A stretch of DNA of 56,421 nucleotides from Prochloraceae cyanobacterium (GCA_030065755.1 JASJDA010000005.1:1-56421), one strand, 5' to 3'. Shown: positions 40,437 through 48,125, counted from the stretch's first letter. A program made the numbers and translations. The notes: a model not told the origin generated them from the sequence alone.

Positions 40437-41396
40437 ATGTTTTCCAAGCGTCCAGTTAATTCTCTAGTTAAAACCGATCGTCCCTTCCACACCATCCTTG
40501 ATGAAGAAATCGCCGATGGTGATGCTAGCGACGATACCATCAAGACTTACACCAAGCAATTCAAGCTGTTTGTGTCCTGGTGTCGCGATCGTACGATAGA
40601 ATTAACCCAGTTAGCAGAAGACCATATTAAGGAGTATCGCCGCTATTTGGTGAACAAAAAGCTAAAACCTACCACGATCGCTCTCAAACTATCCGTCATC
40701 CGCAGAGTTTTCGATATAGCGGTCAAACGGGGACTAATGGCAATAAACCCAGCCACAAATGTAAAGCCACCCAAGCAAAGACGCGACCCTGCAGAAAACA
40801 ACAATTACCTGGAACAAAAGGAAGCCAGAAAACTTATAGCTTTCTTGCCAAAAGATAATAGTTTAGTCGGACTGCGCGATCGTCTTTTAGTACTGCTAAT
40901 GGTGGTGCAGGGATGTAGGCAAATAGGGTTGTACAGGCTAAACGTAGGCGATATTATTCGCCGAGAAGATAAAGTAGGTTTGCGAGTAACCGCTAAAGGA
41001 AGTGTTAGAGTAGTTCCCCTAACCCCTGATGTAGCAAAGGTTCTAGACAAATATTTATCAGCCAGGAGAGCTGCAGGGGAGAGGCTCACTAAAGATAGCC
41101 CAATGTTTATAAGCGTTTCCAGGAATAGCGATCGCCAACGACTAACACGCCGCAGTATGCAAGCGATCGTTAATGACTGCTTAGAAGAAGCAGAGCTAAA
41201 GCACTCAGAAAGTAGAACCGTTACGACTCACGGGCTAAGGCATACTGTGGGCTATCTGCTAACCAAGATTGGTAGACCGCTACGGGAAATTCAAGATTTT
41301 CTCGGTCACGCCGATCCGAGAACTACCGCTATCTATGCTCATATAGTTAACCTTTGGGAAAACAACCCTGCTTTGCGACTTGAATTAATAAGCTAA
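40437..41396 (+). CDS. Tyrosine recombinase/integrase
   Basis: ATG 40437 (MFSKRPVNSLVKTDRP) is preferred over TTG 40431. About 319 residues. The N-terminal core-binding domain reads DDTIKTYTKQFKLFVSWCRD. Catalytic residues are Arg in VVQGCRQIGLYRL (the usual R-x-x-E replaced by RQIG), Lys in RVTAKGSVRVVPL, H-x-x-R in VTTHGLRHTVGY, GHA in FLGHADPRTTAIYAH, and Tyr in AIYAH. So it is probably active. The upstream palindrome TATACGAAGTATA (40405-40417) may be its binding site. The paralog at the left edge has the same ending. Confidence 0.9.
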   Translation: MFSKRPVNSLVKTDRPFHTILDEEIADGDASDDTIKTYTKQFKLFVSWCRDRTIELTQLAEDHIKEYRRYLVNKKLKPTTIALKLSVIRRVFDIAVKRGLMAINPATNVKPPKQRRDPAENNNYLEQKEARKLIAFLPKDNSLVGLRDRLLVLLMVVQGCRQIGLYRLNVGDIIRREDKVGLRVTAKGSVRVVPLTPDVAKVLDKYLSARRAAGERLTKDSPMFISVSRNSDRQRLTRRSMQAIVNDCLEEAELKHSESRTVTTHGLRHTVGYLLTKIGRPLREIQDFLGHADPRTTAIYAHIVNLWENNPALRLELIS

Positions 41397-41408
41397 TGAC
41401 TCTGTCAA

Positions 41409-41789
41409 TTATACTTTCTCTTTTCTTTGCTTCATGAAGCCTTGCAGTTTGGCTTCTGCTTCTAGTTCTTTGTGAAGGAAATAGTTAAGAAAGGTTCTAA
41501 TCACAGTGAGCGCCCCCAACTTACCTAAAGCCTCAAATGAGGGAGCAATAGTAGTGGCAAGAACGTCAGCCCCTACTTGGCACTCTAAGGCGAGCGCCAA
41601 CCAGGAGCCAAAGCGCAATCGCAAAAGCACCAAGCGATATTCCTGAAAACGAAAGCGCTTGCTTAATGCCAATCTCGTTGTGGCCACAAAGCCAAATAAG
41701 ATACACAAGGCTGAAGTTGCTTCCAAAACTAACTTGAGGAATCCGACAAGGGTAGCCAAGTGAGTTTCTAGGTGCTCAATCCATTCCAT
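41409..41789 (-). CDS. DUF1622 membrane protein
   Basis: A 126-residue protein with two hydrophobic segments (LVLEATSALCILFGFVATTR near residues 21-40 and LEALGKLGALTVIRTFL). RLRFGSWLALALECQVGADV, LATTIAPSFEALGKLGALTV and IRTFLNYFLHKELE match the DUF1622 signature (L-E-F-x-x-A-A-D-I-x-x-T and I-R-T-x-L-x-Y-x-L). It is a small bacterial membrane family of unknown function, found across cyanobacterial genomes. It sits as cargo beside the integrase. Confidence 0.85.
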   Translation of the reverse strand: MEWIEHLETHLATLVGFLKLVLEATSALCILFGFVATTRLALSKRFRFQEYRLVLLRLRFGSWLALALECQVGADVLATTIAPSFEALGKLGALTVIRTFLNYFLHKELEAEAKLQGFMKQRKEKV

Positions 41790-41863
41790 CTCATTATCCC
41801 CTCTGCCATAATAGCTTTACCAATCCAGCTCGGCTACGAGCGAGAAAATCGCGGAAGTAATTA

Positions 41864-42304
41864 ATGTTTGACAAGTCTAATGTTATCAAAAAAGTACTTT
41901 GTGAATGTGCATTTCAGCACAAAAAAAAGACTAAGGATAGTATGATTTTCAGTGAATTAGTAGCTGAATTGTATAAAAAACATGGTTGGGGAGTAATTGT
42001 TGCTGATTACACTGAGATTATAGATAACGGTTTAGCTGAAATTGAAAAAACTAAAGAATGTCTAATATGTTTAGCAACATATATTGAATACTTGACTCTT
42101 GAAAGAGATAGAGAGCGTCTTCAAGATTATCCCCCTAAAATTATTAAACTTATCGAAAAATACCGACCTTTAAAAGAATACGTATTAATAGCACTTGACA
42201 AAAAAAGTCAGCTAATAACTATCGACATTTATCCATTATTTTTAGAAGACAATTCATTTAAATACAATGATTTTAAAATCATTTCTTGCTTAAGTAATGA
42301 GTAG
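41864..42304 (+). CDS. Hypothetical protein
   Basis: A 146-residue protein beginning MFDKSNVIKKVLCECAFQHK. Helical, with GWGVIVADYTEIIDNGLAEI and CLICLATYIEYLTLERDRER, then a beta-hairpin-like C-terminal end (SQLITIDIYPLFLEDNSF). I see no known family. It lies alone between DUF1622 and a pseudogene fragment. Codon use and AT content resemble the surrounding plasmid genes. Confidence 0.55.
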   Translation: MFDKSNVIKKVLCECAFQHKKKTKDSMIFSELVAELYKKHGWGVIVADYTEIIDNGLAEIEKTKECLICLATYIEYLTLERDRERLQDYPPKIIKLIEKYRPLKEYVLIALDKKSQLITIDIYPLFLEDNSFKYNDFKIISCLSNE

Positions 42305-42311
42305 ATCGATC

Positions 42312-42442
42312 TCAGTCGAGATAGATTTTACGAGCGCCCAACTTTTTCTCAATCTGCTGAGCAAGTGCGCAAAGCTGAATGCCGCGCTCGAAAAGCTTTT
42401 TAATCCTGCGATCGTCTTTCTCCTGTCCTTGTCTTATATATT
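42312..42442 (-). pseudogene. Fragment of a paralog of the coiled-coil gene 45492-45848
   Basis: The minus strand reads GQEKDDRRIKKLFERGIQLC, then ALAQQIEKKLGARKIYLD and a stop at 42314-42312. The intact gene at 45492-45848 ends GQNKDDRRIKRLYDIVKDIE, TKLKQHKIYLDTNR. The shared KDDRRIK and KIYLD motifs are clear. Only the 3' third is left, with no start codon. It is a decayed duplicate. Confidence 0.6.
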
Positions 42443-42462
42443 AAAGAATCAAGAAAATATAG

Positions 42463-42487
42463 TAAATAATCTTGAATCAAGATTATT
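42463..42487. promoter_or_regulatory. 25-bp palindrome matching partition-locus repeats
   Basis: AAATAATCTTGA-a-TCAAGATTATTT is a near-perfect palindrome. Its half-site AATCAAGATT recurs inside the small parB-like gene (44225-44280: three copies of AATAATCAAGATTCTA) and as AGATTATTGA repeats before parA. It may be an outlying centromere or operator site. The surrounding bases 42305-42657 hold no intact gene. Confidence 0.55.
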
Positions 42488-42657
42488 TTAAGTTAAAGAG
42501 TTAAAGCTTCCAATACCCAAAATGCGTGCAGGTGGTTTCCCTTGGGTCATTACGATCGCCAAATAGCTCAGAAACTTCATCTGAGTAAGACGACCGTAAA
42601 AGAAAATTGTCAAACGTCTAAGGCGCACAAGTTTACCCCCTAAGTTCTACCAAAACC

Positions 42658-43254
42658 ATGACCTCTAAAAAAAACGAGCCAACTGTCTATCAATTGAAAA
42701 TCACCCTTAGATATATTAAACCTCCAATTTGGCGACGAGTCCAAGTACAAAGTTCAACTACTCTGTCACATTTGCACCTGATTATCCAAGCAGCGATGGG
42801 TTGGTACAACTGTCACCTACATCAGTTTTCCATTCAGGGAATTGAGTATGGCCAACTTGAGCCTAATTATGGCTTCGAGGACGAGGAGTTACGCGATGAA
42901 AAACTAGTACAACTCAACCAAGTCGTCAAGCAAGAGAAGTCAAAGTTTTTTTATACTTATGACTTTGGGGATGACTGGTCACACGAAATTTTAGTAGAAA
43001 AAATTCTGCCACAAGACCCAGAGATTTCTTATCCTTTGTGCCTGAAAGCAAAAAGGGCCTGTCCTCCCGAAGATTGTGGGGGCCCTTGGGGATATGCAGA
43101 GTTTTTAGAGGCGATTCAAAATCCTCAACATTCCGAACATGAAAATTTGTTGGAATGGATAGGAGGAGATTTTAACTCTGAAGCAAGCGATCTTAACAAG
43201 ATTAATCGACGGTTATCTGACCCTGAAATCTTCTTGTATGAGCAAGACTTTTAG
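42658..43254 (+). CDS. pRiA4b ORF-3-like protein
   Basis: A 198-residue protein. YQLKITLRYIKPPIWRRVQV, TTLSHLHLIIQAAMGWYNCH, FYTYDFGDDWSHEILVEKIL and ACPPEDCGGPWGYAEFLEAI match the PRiA4_ORF3 / IS1096 TnpR-like family in order and length. It is a common plasmid- and transposon-borne family of unclear function, possibly nucleic-acid related. It lies upstream of parA in the same direction. Confidence 0.92.
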   Translation: MTSKKNEPTVYQLKITLRYIKPPIWRRVQVQSSTTLSHLHLIIQAAMGWYNCHLHQFSIQGIEYGQLEPNYGFEDEELRDEKLVQLNQVVKQEKSKFFYTYDFGDDWSHEILVEKILPQDPEISYPLCLKAKRACPPEDCGGPWGYAEFLEAIQNPQHSEHENLLEWIGGDFNSEASDLNKINRRLSDPEIFLYEQDF

Positions 43255-43338
43255 TCTTAATGTAAGTTTCTGTACATTTGCTACTGAACTGAAACCCCAC
43301 CACTATTTATGTCCATATCAAATTTTTCTATAATAAAG

Positions 43339-43361
43339 ATTATTGATTATAGATTATTGAA
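43339..43361. promoter_or_regulatory. Direct repeats before parA, candidate centromere/operator
   Basis: AGATTATTGATTATAGATTATTGA contains AGATTATTGA twice with a 14-base period, ending 7 bases before the parA GTG. Together with the AATCAAGATT repeats inside the downstream gene and the palindrome at 42463, it fits a partition site bound by the small second gene product. Confidence 0.5.
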
Positions 43362-43367
43362 AATGTT

Positions 43368-44129
43368 GTGAATCTAATTGCTGCAGTATTCAATATGAAG
43401 GGTGGTGTAGGTAAAACTACAACTGTCTATAACTTAGCTGCGGGACTGGTTAAATTTAAACAAGCGCGAGTGTTGTTGATTGATATCGATCCCCAGGGTA
43501 ACTCTGCCGCCGCATTAGGTATTCCTATTTGGGAATTAAAAACACAACTCAAAGATGTTTTGCAACGTCGTTGTTCTATTAATGATGCTCTCGTCCACAC
43601 TGAAAGTGGTGTGGATCTAATTCCGTCTAATTTAATTTTGGCAGAAGAAGAAATTCCCATTTCTGGATTGCCTGGTCGAGAAGTTCTCTTACGTAAGGCG
43701 ATTGAACCCCTCGTGGAAAATTACGATTTCATATTAATTGACTGTCCTCCCAACGTTGGAGTTTTTTCGATTAATGCTCTGATGGCAAGTAATGGGGTAA
43801 TTATTCCAGTAGATATGAGTTATTTAGGTTTATTAGGAATTGCTGGAATTGAAAGAACTCTCAATTTAGTCAAAGATTATTTGGATCATGGTGTTGAAAT
43901 TAAAGGTGTTTTAGCAACTCGTTTCGATCGCCGCAACAAACTATCTAAGGAAGTACTCAACTCACTAAACAAAAAATTTGACAAGAAAATGTTGTCCTGC
44001 ATTATTCCTGAAACAGTCAAATTGAGAGAAGCTCCTTCTCACAGTCAATCGATTTTTGATTACGACCCTAAAGGAGTCGGGGCGCAAGCTTATCGACAAT
44101 TAGTAGACGAGGTTTATCAATGGCTCTAG
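43368..44129 (+). CDS. parA: ParA-type partition ATPase
   Basis: A 253-residue protein starting at GTG 43368 (MNLIAAVFNMKGGVGKTTTV). The deviant Walker A is KGGVGKTTT at residues 11-19; the Walker A' is LLIDIDPQGNSAAALG; the Walker B is FILIDCPPNVGVFSINAL. GVLATRFDRRNKLSKEVLNS and IIPETVKLREAPSHSQSIFD are typical of plasmid/Soj-type ParA. There is no N-terminal HTH, so it is a type Ib-like small ParA. It overlaps the partner gene by 10 bases and would position the replicon during division. Confidence 0.95.
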   Translation: MNLIAAVFNMKGGVGKTTTVYNLAAGLVKFKQARVLLIDIDPQGNSAAALGIPIWELKTQLKDVLQRRCSINDALVHTESGVDLIPSNLILAEEEIPISGLPGREVLLRKAIEPLVENYDFILIDCPPNVGVFSINALMASNGVIIPVDMSYLGLLGIAGIERTLNLVKDYLDHGVEIKGVLATRFDRRNKLSKEVLNSLNKKFDKKMLSCIIPETVKLREAPSHSQSIFDYDPKGVGAQAYRQLVDEVYQWL

Positions 44130-44557
44130 AGAAAAAGAAAAATAGGAAGGCATTGGGGGACAATCCTTTGTCTCAAAGTATTTTTAGTAAAACCGAGTCT
44201 ACAAAACCCGTTGAATCAACAGATAATCAAGATTCTATAAAAAATAATCAAGATTCTATAGTAAATAATCAAGATTCTAGATTCTTGCAAAGAGACGAAC
44301 GGGAATCAGTAAATTTACGTCTTCCTCTAGAGTTAAACGATTGGCTAAATGATTTGCTCAAGAAAGGTAAGCGGCGACATGGTGCCAAAATACCTAAAGA
44401 AATATGGGTACAAGCAGCCCTAGAAATATTTCAGATTCTTCCCGTTGATTGGGAACAAGTTACTGACGTTGACGATTTACGGGAAATTTTAAATAATCTA
44501 GAATCTAGTTTCAAGAATATAGATTATTCAAATAATAGTCCAGAAGAAGGTGATTGA
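44120..44557 (+). CDS. Small centromere-binding (ParB/ParG-like) protein
   Basis: A 145-residue protein. The N-terminal half is basic and low-complexity, with three NNQDS units encoded by a repeated AATAATCAAGATTCTA. The second half (ESVNLRLPLELNDWLNDLLK, KIPKEIWVQAALEIFQ) fits an RHH fold. The order ATPase then RHH gene is typical of type Ib partition cassettes. The repeats in the DNA look like binding sites built into the gene. Confidence 0.7.
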   Translation: MALEKKKNRKALGDNPLSQSIFSKTESTKPVESTDNQDSIKNNQDSIVNNQDSRFLQRDERESVNLRLPLELNDWLNDLLKKGKRRHGAKIPKEIWVQAALEIFQILPVDWEQVTDVDDLREILNNLESSFKNIDYSNNSPEEGD

Positions 44558-44583
44558 CCATAATTTTGGGATACAAGCTCCGT

Positions 44584-44907
44584 CTAGCCGCTCGGATCCT
44601 TTCTACCTATACCCAGACTCTTGAATTTCTCTCTCACATCTTCCCAGTCTTTGCCGCAGTAGTAGTATTTGCGATCTCGCAAATTAACCAGATAGTAACC
44701 CAGTTTTCCAGTGCCAATTCGGAACAACTGGATGATAATGTCTTTCTTGGTTAAACCAAAATGTCTGTAAACTTCTTTTTCAGGAAACGGGACGTTTCTA
44801 GGATTGTAGAAAGTTTTTCCGACAATAAAATCCCACGCTCCTCCTCTCTTTGGATCTACAAAGTGCCGCACTATTTGATAGCGAGCTGGGAAAATCAAAT
44901 CGGACAT
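44584..44907 (-). CDS. Hypothetical protein
   Basis: A 107-residue protein (MSDLIFPARYQIVRHFVDPK...). The sequence VYRHFGLTKKDIIIQLFRIG and YYYCGKDWEDVREKFKSLGI suggests an alpha/beta fold with a helix-turn-helix-like stretch; no family is recognised. It converges on the partition operon, with 26 bases between the two stops, and is followed upstream by a terminator at 44940-44964 that serves the next leftward gene. Confidence 0.6.
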   Translation of the reverse strand: MSDLIFPARYQIVRHFVDPKRGGAWDFIVGKTFYNPRNVPFPEKEVYRHFGLTKKDIIIQLFRIGTGKLGYYLVNLRDRKYYYCGKDWEDVREKFKSLGIGRKDPSG

Positions 44908-44939
44908 AAGCTAAGATATTTCTAAATGTACTTTAAGAA

Positions 44940-44964
44940 AACCCCTAGCTGGGGGCTAGGGGTT
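44940..44964 (-). terminator. Intrinsic terminator of the 44975-45166 gene
   Basis: AACCCCTAGC (44940-44949) pairs with GCTAGGGGTT (44955-44964) around a short loop. On the minus strand the stem is followed by TTTTCTT. It lies ten bases beyond the stop of the small acidic-protein gene. Confidence 0.75.
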
Positions 44965-44974
44965 AGAGGGTCAA

Positions 44975-45166
44975 TTAGCTTTCTTCTTCATCATCTGAAG
45001 ATTCTTCATCTTCAGAGAGTTGGTCGAGAAGCTCTTCGATTTCGTTGGTATAAGCAACGTCCTCTTCTTCTCCCTCTTTTTTGCGCCAAACGTCGGCATC
45101 AAAGTAGTCGTACTCCACGCTGGGGTCGTACTTTTTCTTATGCCCGTTTGACTTTGAGTTGGTCAT
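44975..45166 (-). CDS. Small acidic protein
   Basis: A 63-residue protein (MTNSKSNGHKKKYDPSVEYD...) with a basic N-terminus and a very acidic C-terminus (QLSEDEESSDDEEES). AAAGGAGGTGAAATG contains a near-perfect Shine-Dalgarno. An intrinsic terminator follows directly. Such acidic small proteins may mimic DNA or act as anti-restriction or anti-repressor factors, but this is inference only. Confidence 0.7.
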   Translation of the reverse strand: MTNSKSNGHKKKYDPSVEYDYFDADVWRKKEGEEEDVAYTNEIEELLDQLSEDEESSDDEEES

Positions 45167-45189
45167 TTCACCTCCTTTTTAAGATTTAC

Positions 45190-45227
45190 AGTAAACGTGG
45201 GGATTATTCTTTATCCCCACGTTTACT
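45190..45227. promoter_or_regulatory. 15-bp perfect stem hairpin between two leftward genes
   Basis: AGTAAACGTGGGGAT (45190-45204) and ATCCCCACGTTTACT (45213-45227) form a perfect stem with an 8-base loop. The stem includes the last codons and stop of the 45204-45446 gene and lies about 24 bases before the next gene's ATG. It has no T run, so it more likely stabilises or processes the transcript. Confidence 0.6.
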
Positions 45228-45446
45228 ATTATACTGAATTTCTCGCATAAGTGTCAAGCATTTATACCAAATTTCTTTAGGAATCAATTCGTATTCATCG
45301 TGGGCGATTGCGTCTAAAAATAGACCTGTTGCACCTTCGCCATCGTAGATAAATCCTCTTTCTTTAGCTTTCTCTTTGAGCAGATCGGGAGTATCGCGAG
45401 CAGTTCTCACATTCACTACTCCCCGATCTAATTTTTTTCTGGGCAT
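45204..45446 (-). CDS. Small hypothetical protein
   Basis: An 80-residue protein (MPRKKLDRGVVNVRTARDTP...). VVNVRTARDTPDLLKEKAKE and GATGLFLDAIAHDEYELIPK fit a short beta strand plus helices, RHH-like. The C-terminus is encoded by the left arm of a hairpin. It belongs to the leftward small-gene cluster 45916-44975. Function unknown. Confidence 0.6.
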   Translation of the reverse strand: MPRKKLDRGVVNVRTARDTPDLLKEKAKERGFIYDGEGATGLFLDAIAHDEYELIPKEIWYKCLTLMREIQYNSKRGDKE

Positions 45447-45491
45447 ATTTAAACTTCAAACACTTCAGTATAAGTGTAACTCGCTTTTAAT

Positions 45492-45848
45492 CTAATAGTG
45501 GGTTGCCCTATTGGTATCCAGATATATTTTGTGTTGTTTGAGTTTGGTCTCGATATCCTTAACAATGTCATAGAGTCTTTTTATTCTACGATCGTCTTTA
45601 TTCTGTCCCCATTCGTACTCTTTTCTCAATACATTCTCTTTATTGCAAACAGATTTTTCAAGATCCTTAAAATCCATCTCTTTCTTGACTACGCGGATCT
45701 TAAGTTCGCTGATTTGTCTTTCTAGGCGATCGCAAGCTTTATCAATCTTTTTGTCTATTTCCCCTTCCTTAACTCCCATACGGTAAAGTATGCCACCGAG
45801 CGCTGCTATATTTATAACTATCTCTAATTGACTTAATGCTATACTCAT
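45492..45848 (-). CDS. Coiled-coil membrane-associated protein
   Basis: A 118-residue protein. The N-terminal LSQLEIVINIAALGGILYRM is a likely membrane helix, followed by heptad-rich coiled coil (KIDKACDRLERQISELKIRV) and a C-terminal KDDRRIKRLYDIVKDIE. Small coiled-coil/TM proteins in phage and plasmid contexts can be holins or partition accessory factors, but none is assignable. A truncated copy lies at 42312-42442. Confidence 0.6.
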   Translation of the reverse strand: MSIALSQLEIVINIAALGGILYRMGVKEGEIDKKIDKACDRLERQISELKIRVVKKEMDFKDLEKSVCNKENVLRKEYEWGQNKDDRRIKRLYDIVKDIETKLKQHKIYLDTNRATHY

Positions 45849-45915
45849 GATAAAATAATAGGCTAATTTATAGATTTATAATAAAGTTTTCTTAGGCAGA
45901 GTAAAATCGTCAATT

Positions 45916-46116
45916 TTACCGATCTTCGTGCTGGTGTTGGAGAATTTCGTTTAACTCTGCTGGTGATACTTGCTCGTTGAACACGAGATCGAAAGCTTTA
46001 GTGTGCAATCTAAATGATAAGGAACTAATAACTACTAAAAGTAATGAAGCCGTACTAATCGCACCATTAGCACTCGACGCTAGGAGTTTTCTGTAATTTC
46101 TTAACTGCGTTCGCAT
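45916..46116 (-). CDS. Small putative membrane protein
   Basis: A 66-residue protein (MRTQLRNYRKLLASSANGAI...). SANGAISTASLLLVVISSLS is a probable membrane helix after a basic N-terminus, and the rest is an acidic amphipathic tail (FNEQVSPAELNEILQHQHED). It may be a holin-like or signal-anchored protein. No family is recognised. Confidence 0.45.
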   Translation of the reverse strand: MRTQLRNYRKLLASSANGAISTASLLLVVISSLSFRLHTKAFDLVFNEQVSPAELNEILQHQHEDR

Positions 46117-46224
46117 TGATTTTAAATTAATTTCCTGCTGTTAACATTAATTTAATTTCTTTTCTCTTCAATGCGATCGTAGGTTTTAAGTAATTATTGA
46201 AGAACATGTGAACCATTTGGATCT

Positions 46225-46389
46225 ATGCCGCGACAAAGACGGGTTAATGTGCGGTTGAGCGATGAAGAATTTAAATTTTTGCAACAGTTAGCTAAGCGTT
46301 ATGGTGCTAGTAAATCTGATGTAATGAGAATGCTCCTAAGAAGTGAATATGAGCTACAGATCGGGCATTCTTCTAATAAATTAGATTAA
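46225..46389 (+). CDS. Small CopG-like RHH protein (54 residues)
   Basis: ATG 46225 opens MPRQRRVNVRLSDEEFKFLQ, then QLAKRYGASKSDVMRMLLRS and EYELQIGHSSNKLD, stop at 46387-46389. The strand RRVNVRLSDEEFKFLQQLAK followed by ASKSDVMRMLLR is a textbook ribbon-helix-helix. It lies directly before the 12-bp iteron array and the HTH gene, so it may regulate or bind there. Confidence 0.75.
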   Translation: MPRQRRVNVRLSDEEFKFLQQLAKRYGASKSDVMRMLLRSEYELQIGHSSNKLD

Positions 46390-46476
46390 GGTGTATACTG
46401 CTTGATATACAGCCCGATATCCAGTAACGTATACAGTATAATATACAGCATTATATACAGCCAAGTATACAACTCA
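46390..46476. repeat. 12-bp iterons upstream of the HTH gene
   Basis: Units with consensus (A/G)TATACAGC(n3-4), e.g. GATATACAGCCC, GTATACAGTATA, ATATACAGCATT, ATATACAGCCAA, GTATACAACTCA, are repeated with a 12-bp period (one unit shifted by one base). They end at the ATG 46477. Related units (ATAAACACCCCG, ATATACAGCGAT) continue inside the gene near 46706-46810. They look like binding sites for a repressor or replication initiator. Confidence 0.8.
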
Positions 46477-47094
46477 ATGTCAAGCAAAAATTTAAGCATA
46501 AAAGAGCTTTTAGAGCGCTATAATCTAAAAATCAGAAAGTCAATTTATGATTGGTGTAAAAAAGGCGCAAAGATAGAGCTGCAGAAGGATGAGAACGGGC
46601 GATCGTATGCTACTCCAGAGCAAGTGGCGATACTCGATCAATTAGCAGAACATCTTAAGAAACCCGATAGCACTCTCTCTAATTTTGTCCCCGTGTCTAC
46701 CGTTGAAGTAAACACCCCAGTAAACACCCCAATAAACACCCCAATAAACAACTCGATATACAGCGATAGTACTGAAATAAACACCCCGATAAACACCCCG
46801 ATAAACACCCAGCTATTAGCAGAATTAACATCTATTGGTTATTCCCTTGTATCTGCTCTGCGCGAGCGAGATCCTCTCGAACACTATAGTTCTTTAGAGC
46901 GAGCGATGTTATCTAATTGGTTATTAACTACATCGGAAGTTAAAGCATTAATCGGGGTGAAACCTAAAACTAAAAAAGGTGATAATACTTTTAGAAGGGG
47001 TAATTGGGTGTTTGTTAAAAGCGGTAAAATTGGAAATCAAGCAGCATGGCAAGTAACAAAAGTATCGACAAATCTAAACTCCTCAAACGATTAA
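46477..47094 (+). CDS. HTH/MerR-like protein with repeated NTP units
   Basis: ATG 46477 (MSSKNLSIKELLERYNLKIR) is preferred; the frame is open to 46402 through the iterons. About 205 residues. The N-terminal SIKELLERYNLKIRKSIYDW followed by EQVAILDQLAEHLKK looks like a winged or MerR-like HTH. A linker has VNTPVNTPINTPINNSIYSD and INTPINTPINT, encoded by 12-bp repeats. The C-terminal region (ERAMLSNWLLTTSEVKALIG, FRRGNWVFVKSGKIGNQAAW) suggests a second DNA-binding part. Probable replication or transcription regulator. Confidence 0.65.
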   Translation: MSSKNLSIKELLERYNLKIRKSIYDWCKKGAKIELQKDENGRSYATPEQVAILDQLAEHLKKPDSTLSNFVPVSTVEVNTPVNTPINTPINNSIYSDSTEINTPINTPINTQLLAELTSIGYSLVSALRERDPLEHYSSLERAMLSNWLLTTSEVKALIGVKPKTKKGDNTFRRGNWVFVKSGKIGNQAAWQVTKVSTNLNSSND

Positions 47095-47498
47095 ACAAAG
47101 ACGTTAAAAAAATATATGCCGATGTAGTAGCGAAATATAATCTCGAAGTCGATCGCGTCATAACCGATCCAAACGAGTTCGCTAACCTTGGTTTTGTCGA
47201 GCAAGACATAGTCGATACTGGCAGGCTCAGAGACTCGAAAATTATTGAAACTCAAGGCGAATTATCTACTCGGTTTTCTTGGGATCCTGTCGATCCAGAG
47301 ACAGGTTATCATTACGCGAGCGCGGTTTTTTGGGGATTCAATGCTTATGGCGGGAGTAAGTTTGTACCAGGTCGTCCTTGGAGTGAGCGAGCCGTCTACA
47401 ATCATGATCCTGTCAACTATTTTGCTGCTCGTCTTAAGAAAGCAGGCTACAACGCTAAGGTGGTTAGGGACGATACTCGGACGATCGGCTTGCCATAA
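47046..47498 (+). CDS. Phage tail-completion-like protein (HK97 gp10-type candidate)
   Basis: A 150-residue protein (MASNKSIDKSKLLKRLNKDV...). DIVDTGRLRDSKIIETQGEL, YHYASAVFWGFNAYGGSKFV and PGRPWSERAV carry the DTGRLRxS and GRPW motifs typical of HK97 gp10-like neck/tail completion proteins. It overlaps the end of the upstream HTH gene by 49 bases. Its presence links this region to the terminase and head modules. Confidence 0.55.
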   Translation: MASNKSIDKSKLLKRLNKDVKKIYADVVAKYNLEVDRVITDPNEFANLGFVEQDIVDTGRLRDSKIIETQGELSTRFSWDPVDPETGYHYASAVFWGFNAYGGSKFVPGRPWSERAVYNHDPVNYFAARLKKAGYNAKVVRDDTRTIGLP

Positions 47499-47507
47499 CC
47501 TTGCTGT

Positions 47508-47799
47508 TCAAAATTTGCCTCCTCTAACCAACCAACCTAGAAACGCAGCAAAACCGCTAGAAATGACAATAATAGCTATTTGCCTCCAATGCATGTTGTT
47601 GTCCTAGTTGTTGGGAAAGATCGGGAAGTTTGTTAATCATTGGCTCCCAACCTTTCATTAATCCTTCAATTTTTGCACTTACTATTTGTAGCTCTTTGAC
47701 TTCCTGTTCTAGTTTGTCAAAGCGTTTATCTACTCGCTCGCTCAAATCTTGAATTAGCTGCTTAATTTCTTGAATTTCTGTATTAGTTGTATTGCTCAT
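47508..47799 (-). pseudogene. Coiled-coil plus membrane helix protein with a frameshift
   Basis: The frame MSNTTNTEIQEIKQLIQDLS ... LSQQLGQQHALEANSYYCHF stops at 47557. Shifting by one base at about 47606 restores an open frame reading NNMHWRQIAIIVISSGFAAF then LGWLVRGGKF, with a stop at 47510-47508. The combined protein would be a coiled coil followed by one TM helix, like the intact 53313-53693 gene. So there is a single-base indel or sequencing error, unless the shift is programmed. Holin-like by layout. Confidence 0.65.
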
Positions 47800-47952
47800 A
47801 GTACTTTGGTTATTGTTTGCAAGCGCTCGCTCGCTGCTAGCTCAAACTTAGTGATGTTAATTAATGCTGCTTTCAACTAATACTAATTAGACTAATTAAT
47901 CTAGGGAATAAATAATAAATTTTACTGAGGATTTTCCGACTATGATTTTGAT

Positions 47953-47989
47953 AAAAAAAATCCCGCGATCGAGTTGGTTGGAATCGCGG
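47953..47989 (-). terminator. Intrinsic terminator downstream of the 48126-48581 gene
   Basis: CCGCGAT (47963-47969) and ATCGCGG (47983-47989) form a stem; on the minus strand it is followed by GGATTTTTTTT. It lies 140 bases beyond the stop of the trypsin-co-occurring-domain gene. The stretch 47820-48125 has no other gene. Confidence 0.65.
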
Positions 47990-48125
47990 AACTTATTTAA
48001 ATCTTTGTTATTGTTTAGTCAACTAATTCGCCGAAGTAAGTAGAGTTTTATTATACTTGAAAGTCTCAAAAAATATGGGCAAATTAATTAAAATAACCAG
48101 AATTTTTCAAATATTGCCATAGTTT

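Noticed and set aside
40265-40459. Small plus-strand open frame before the integrase
   Set aside because: It consists of transposon-end repeats and has no protein-like pattern.
42297-42491. Plus-strand open frame after the 41864 gene
   Set aside because: The minus strand carries a recognisable fragment of the KDDRRIK coiled-coil gene; the plus frame is its shadow.
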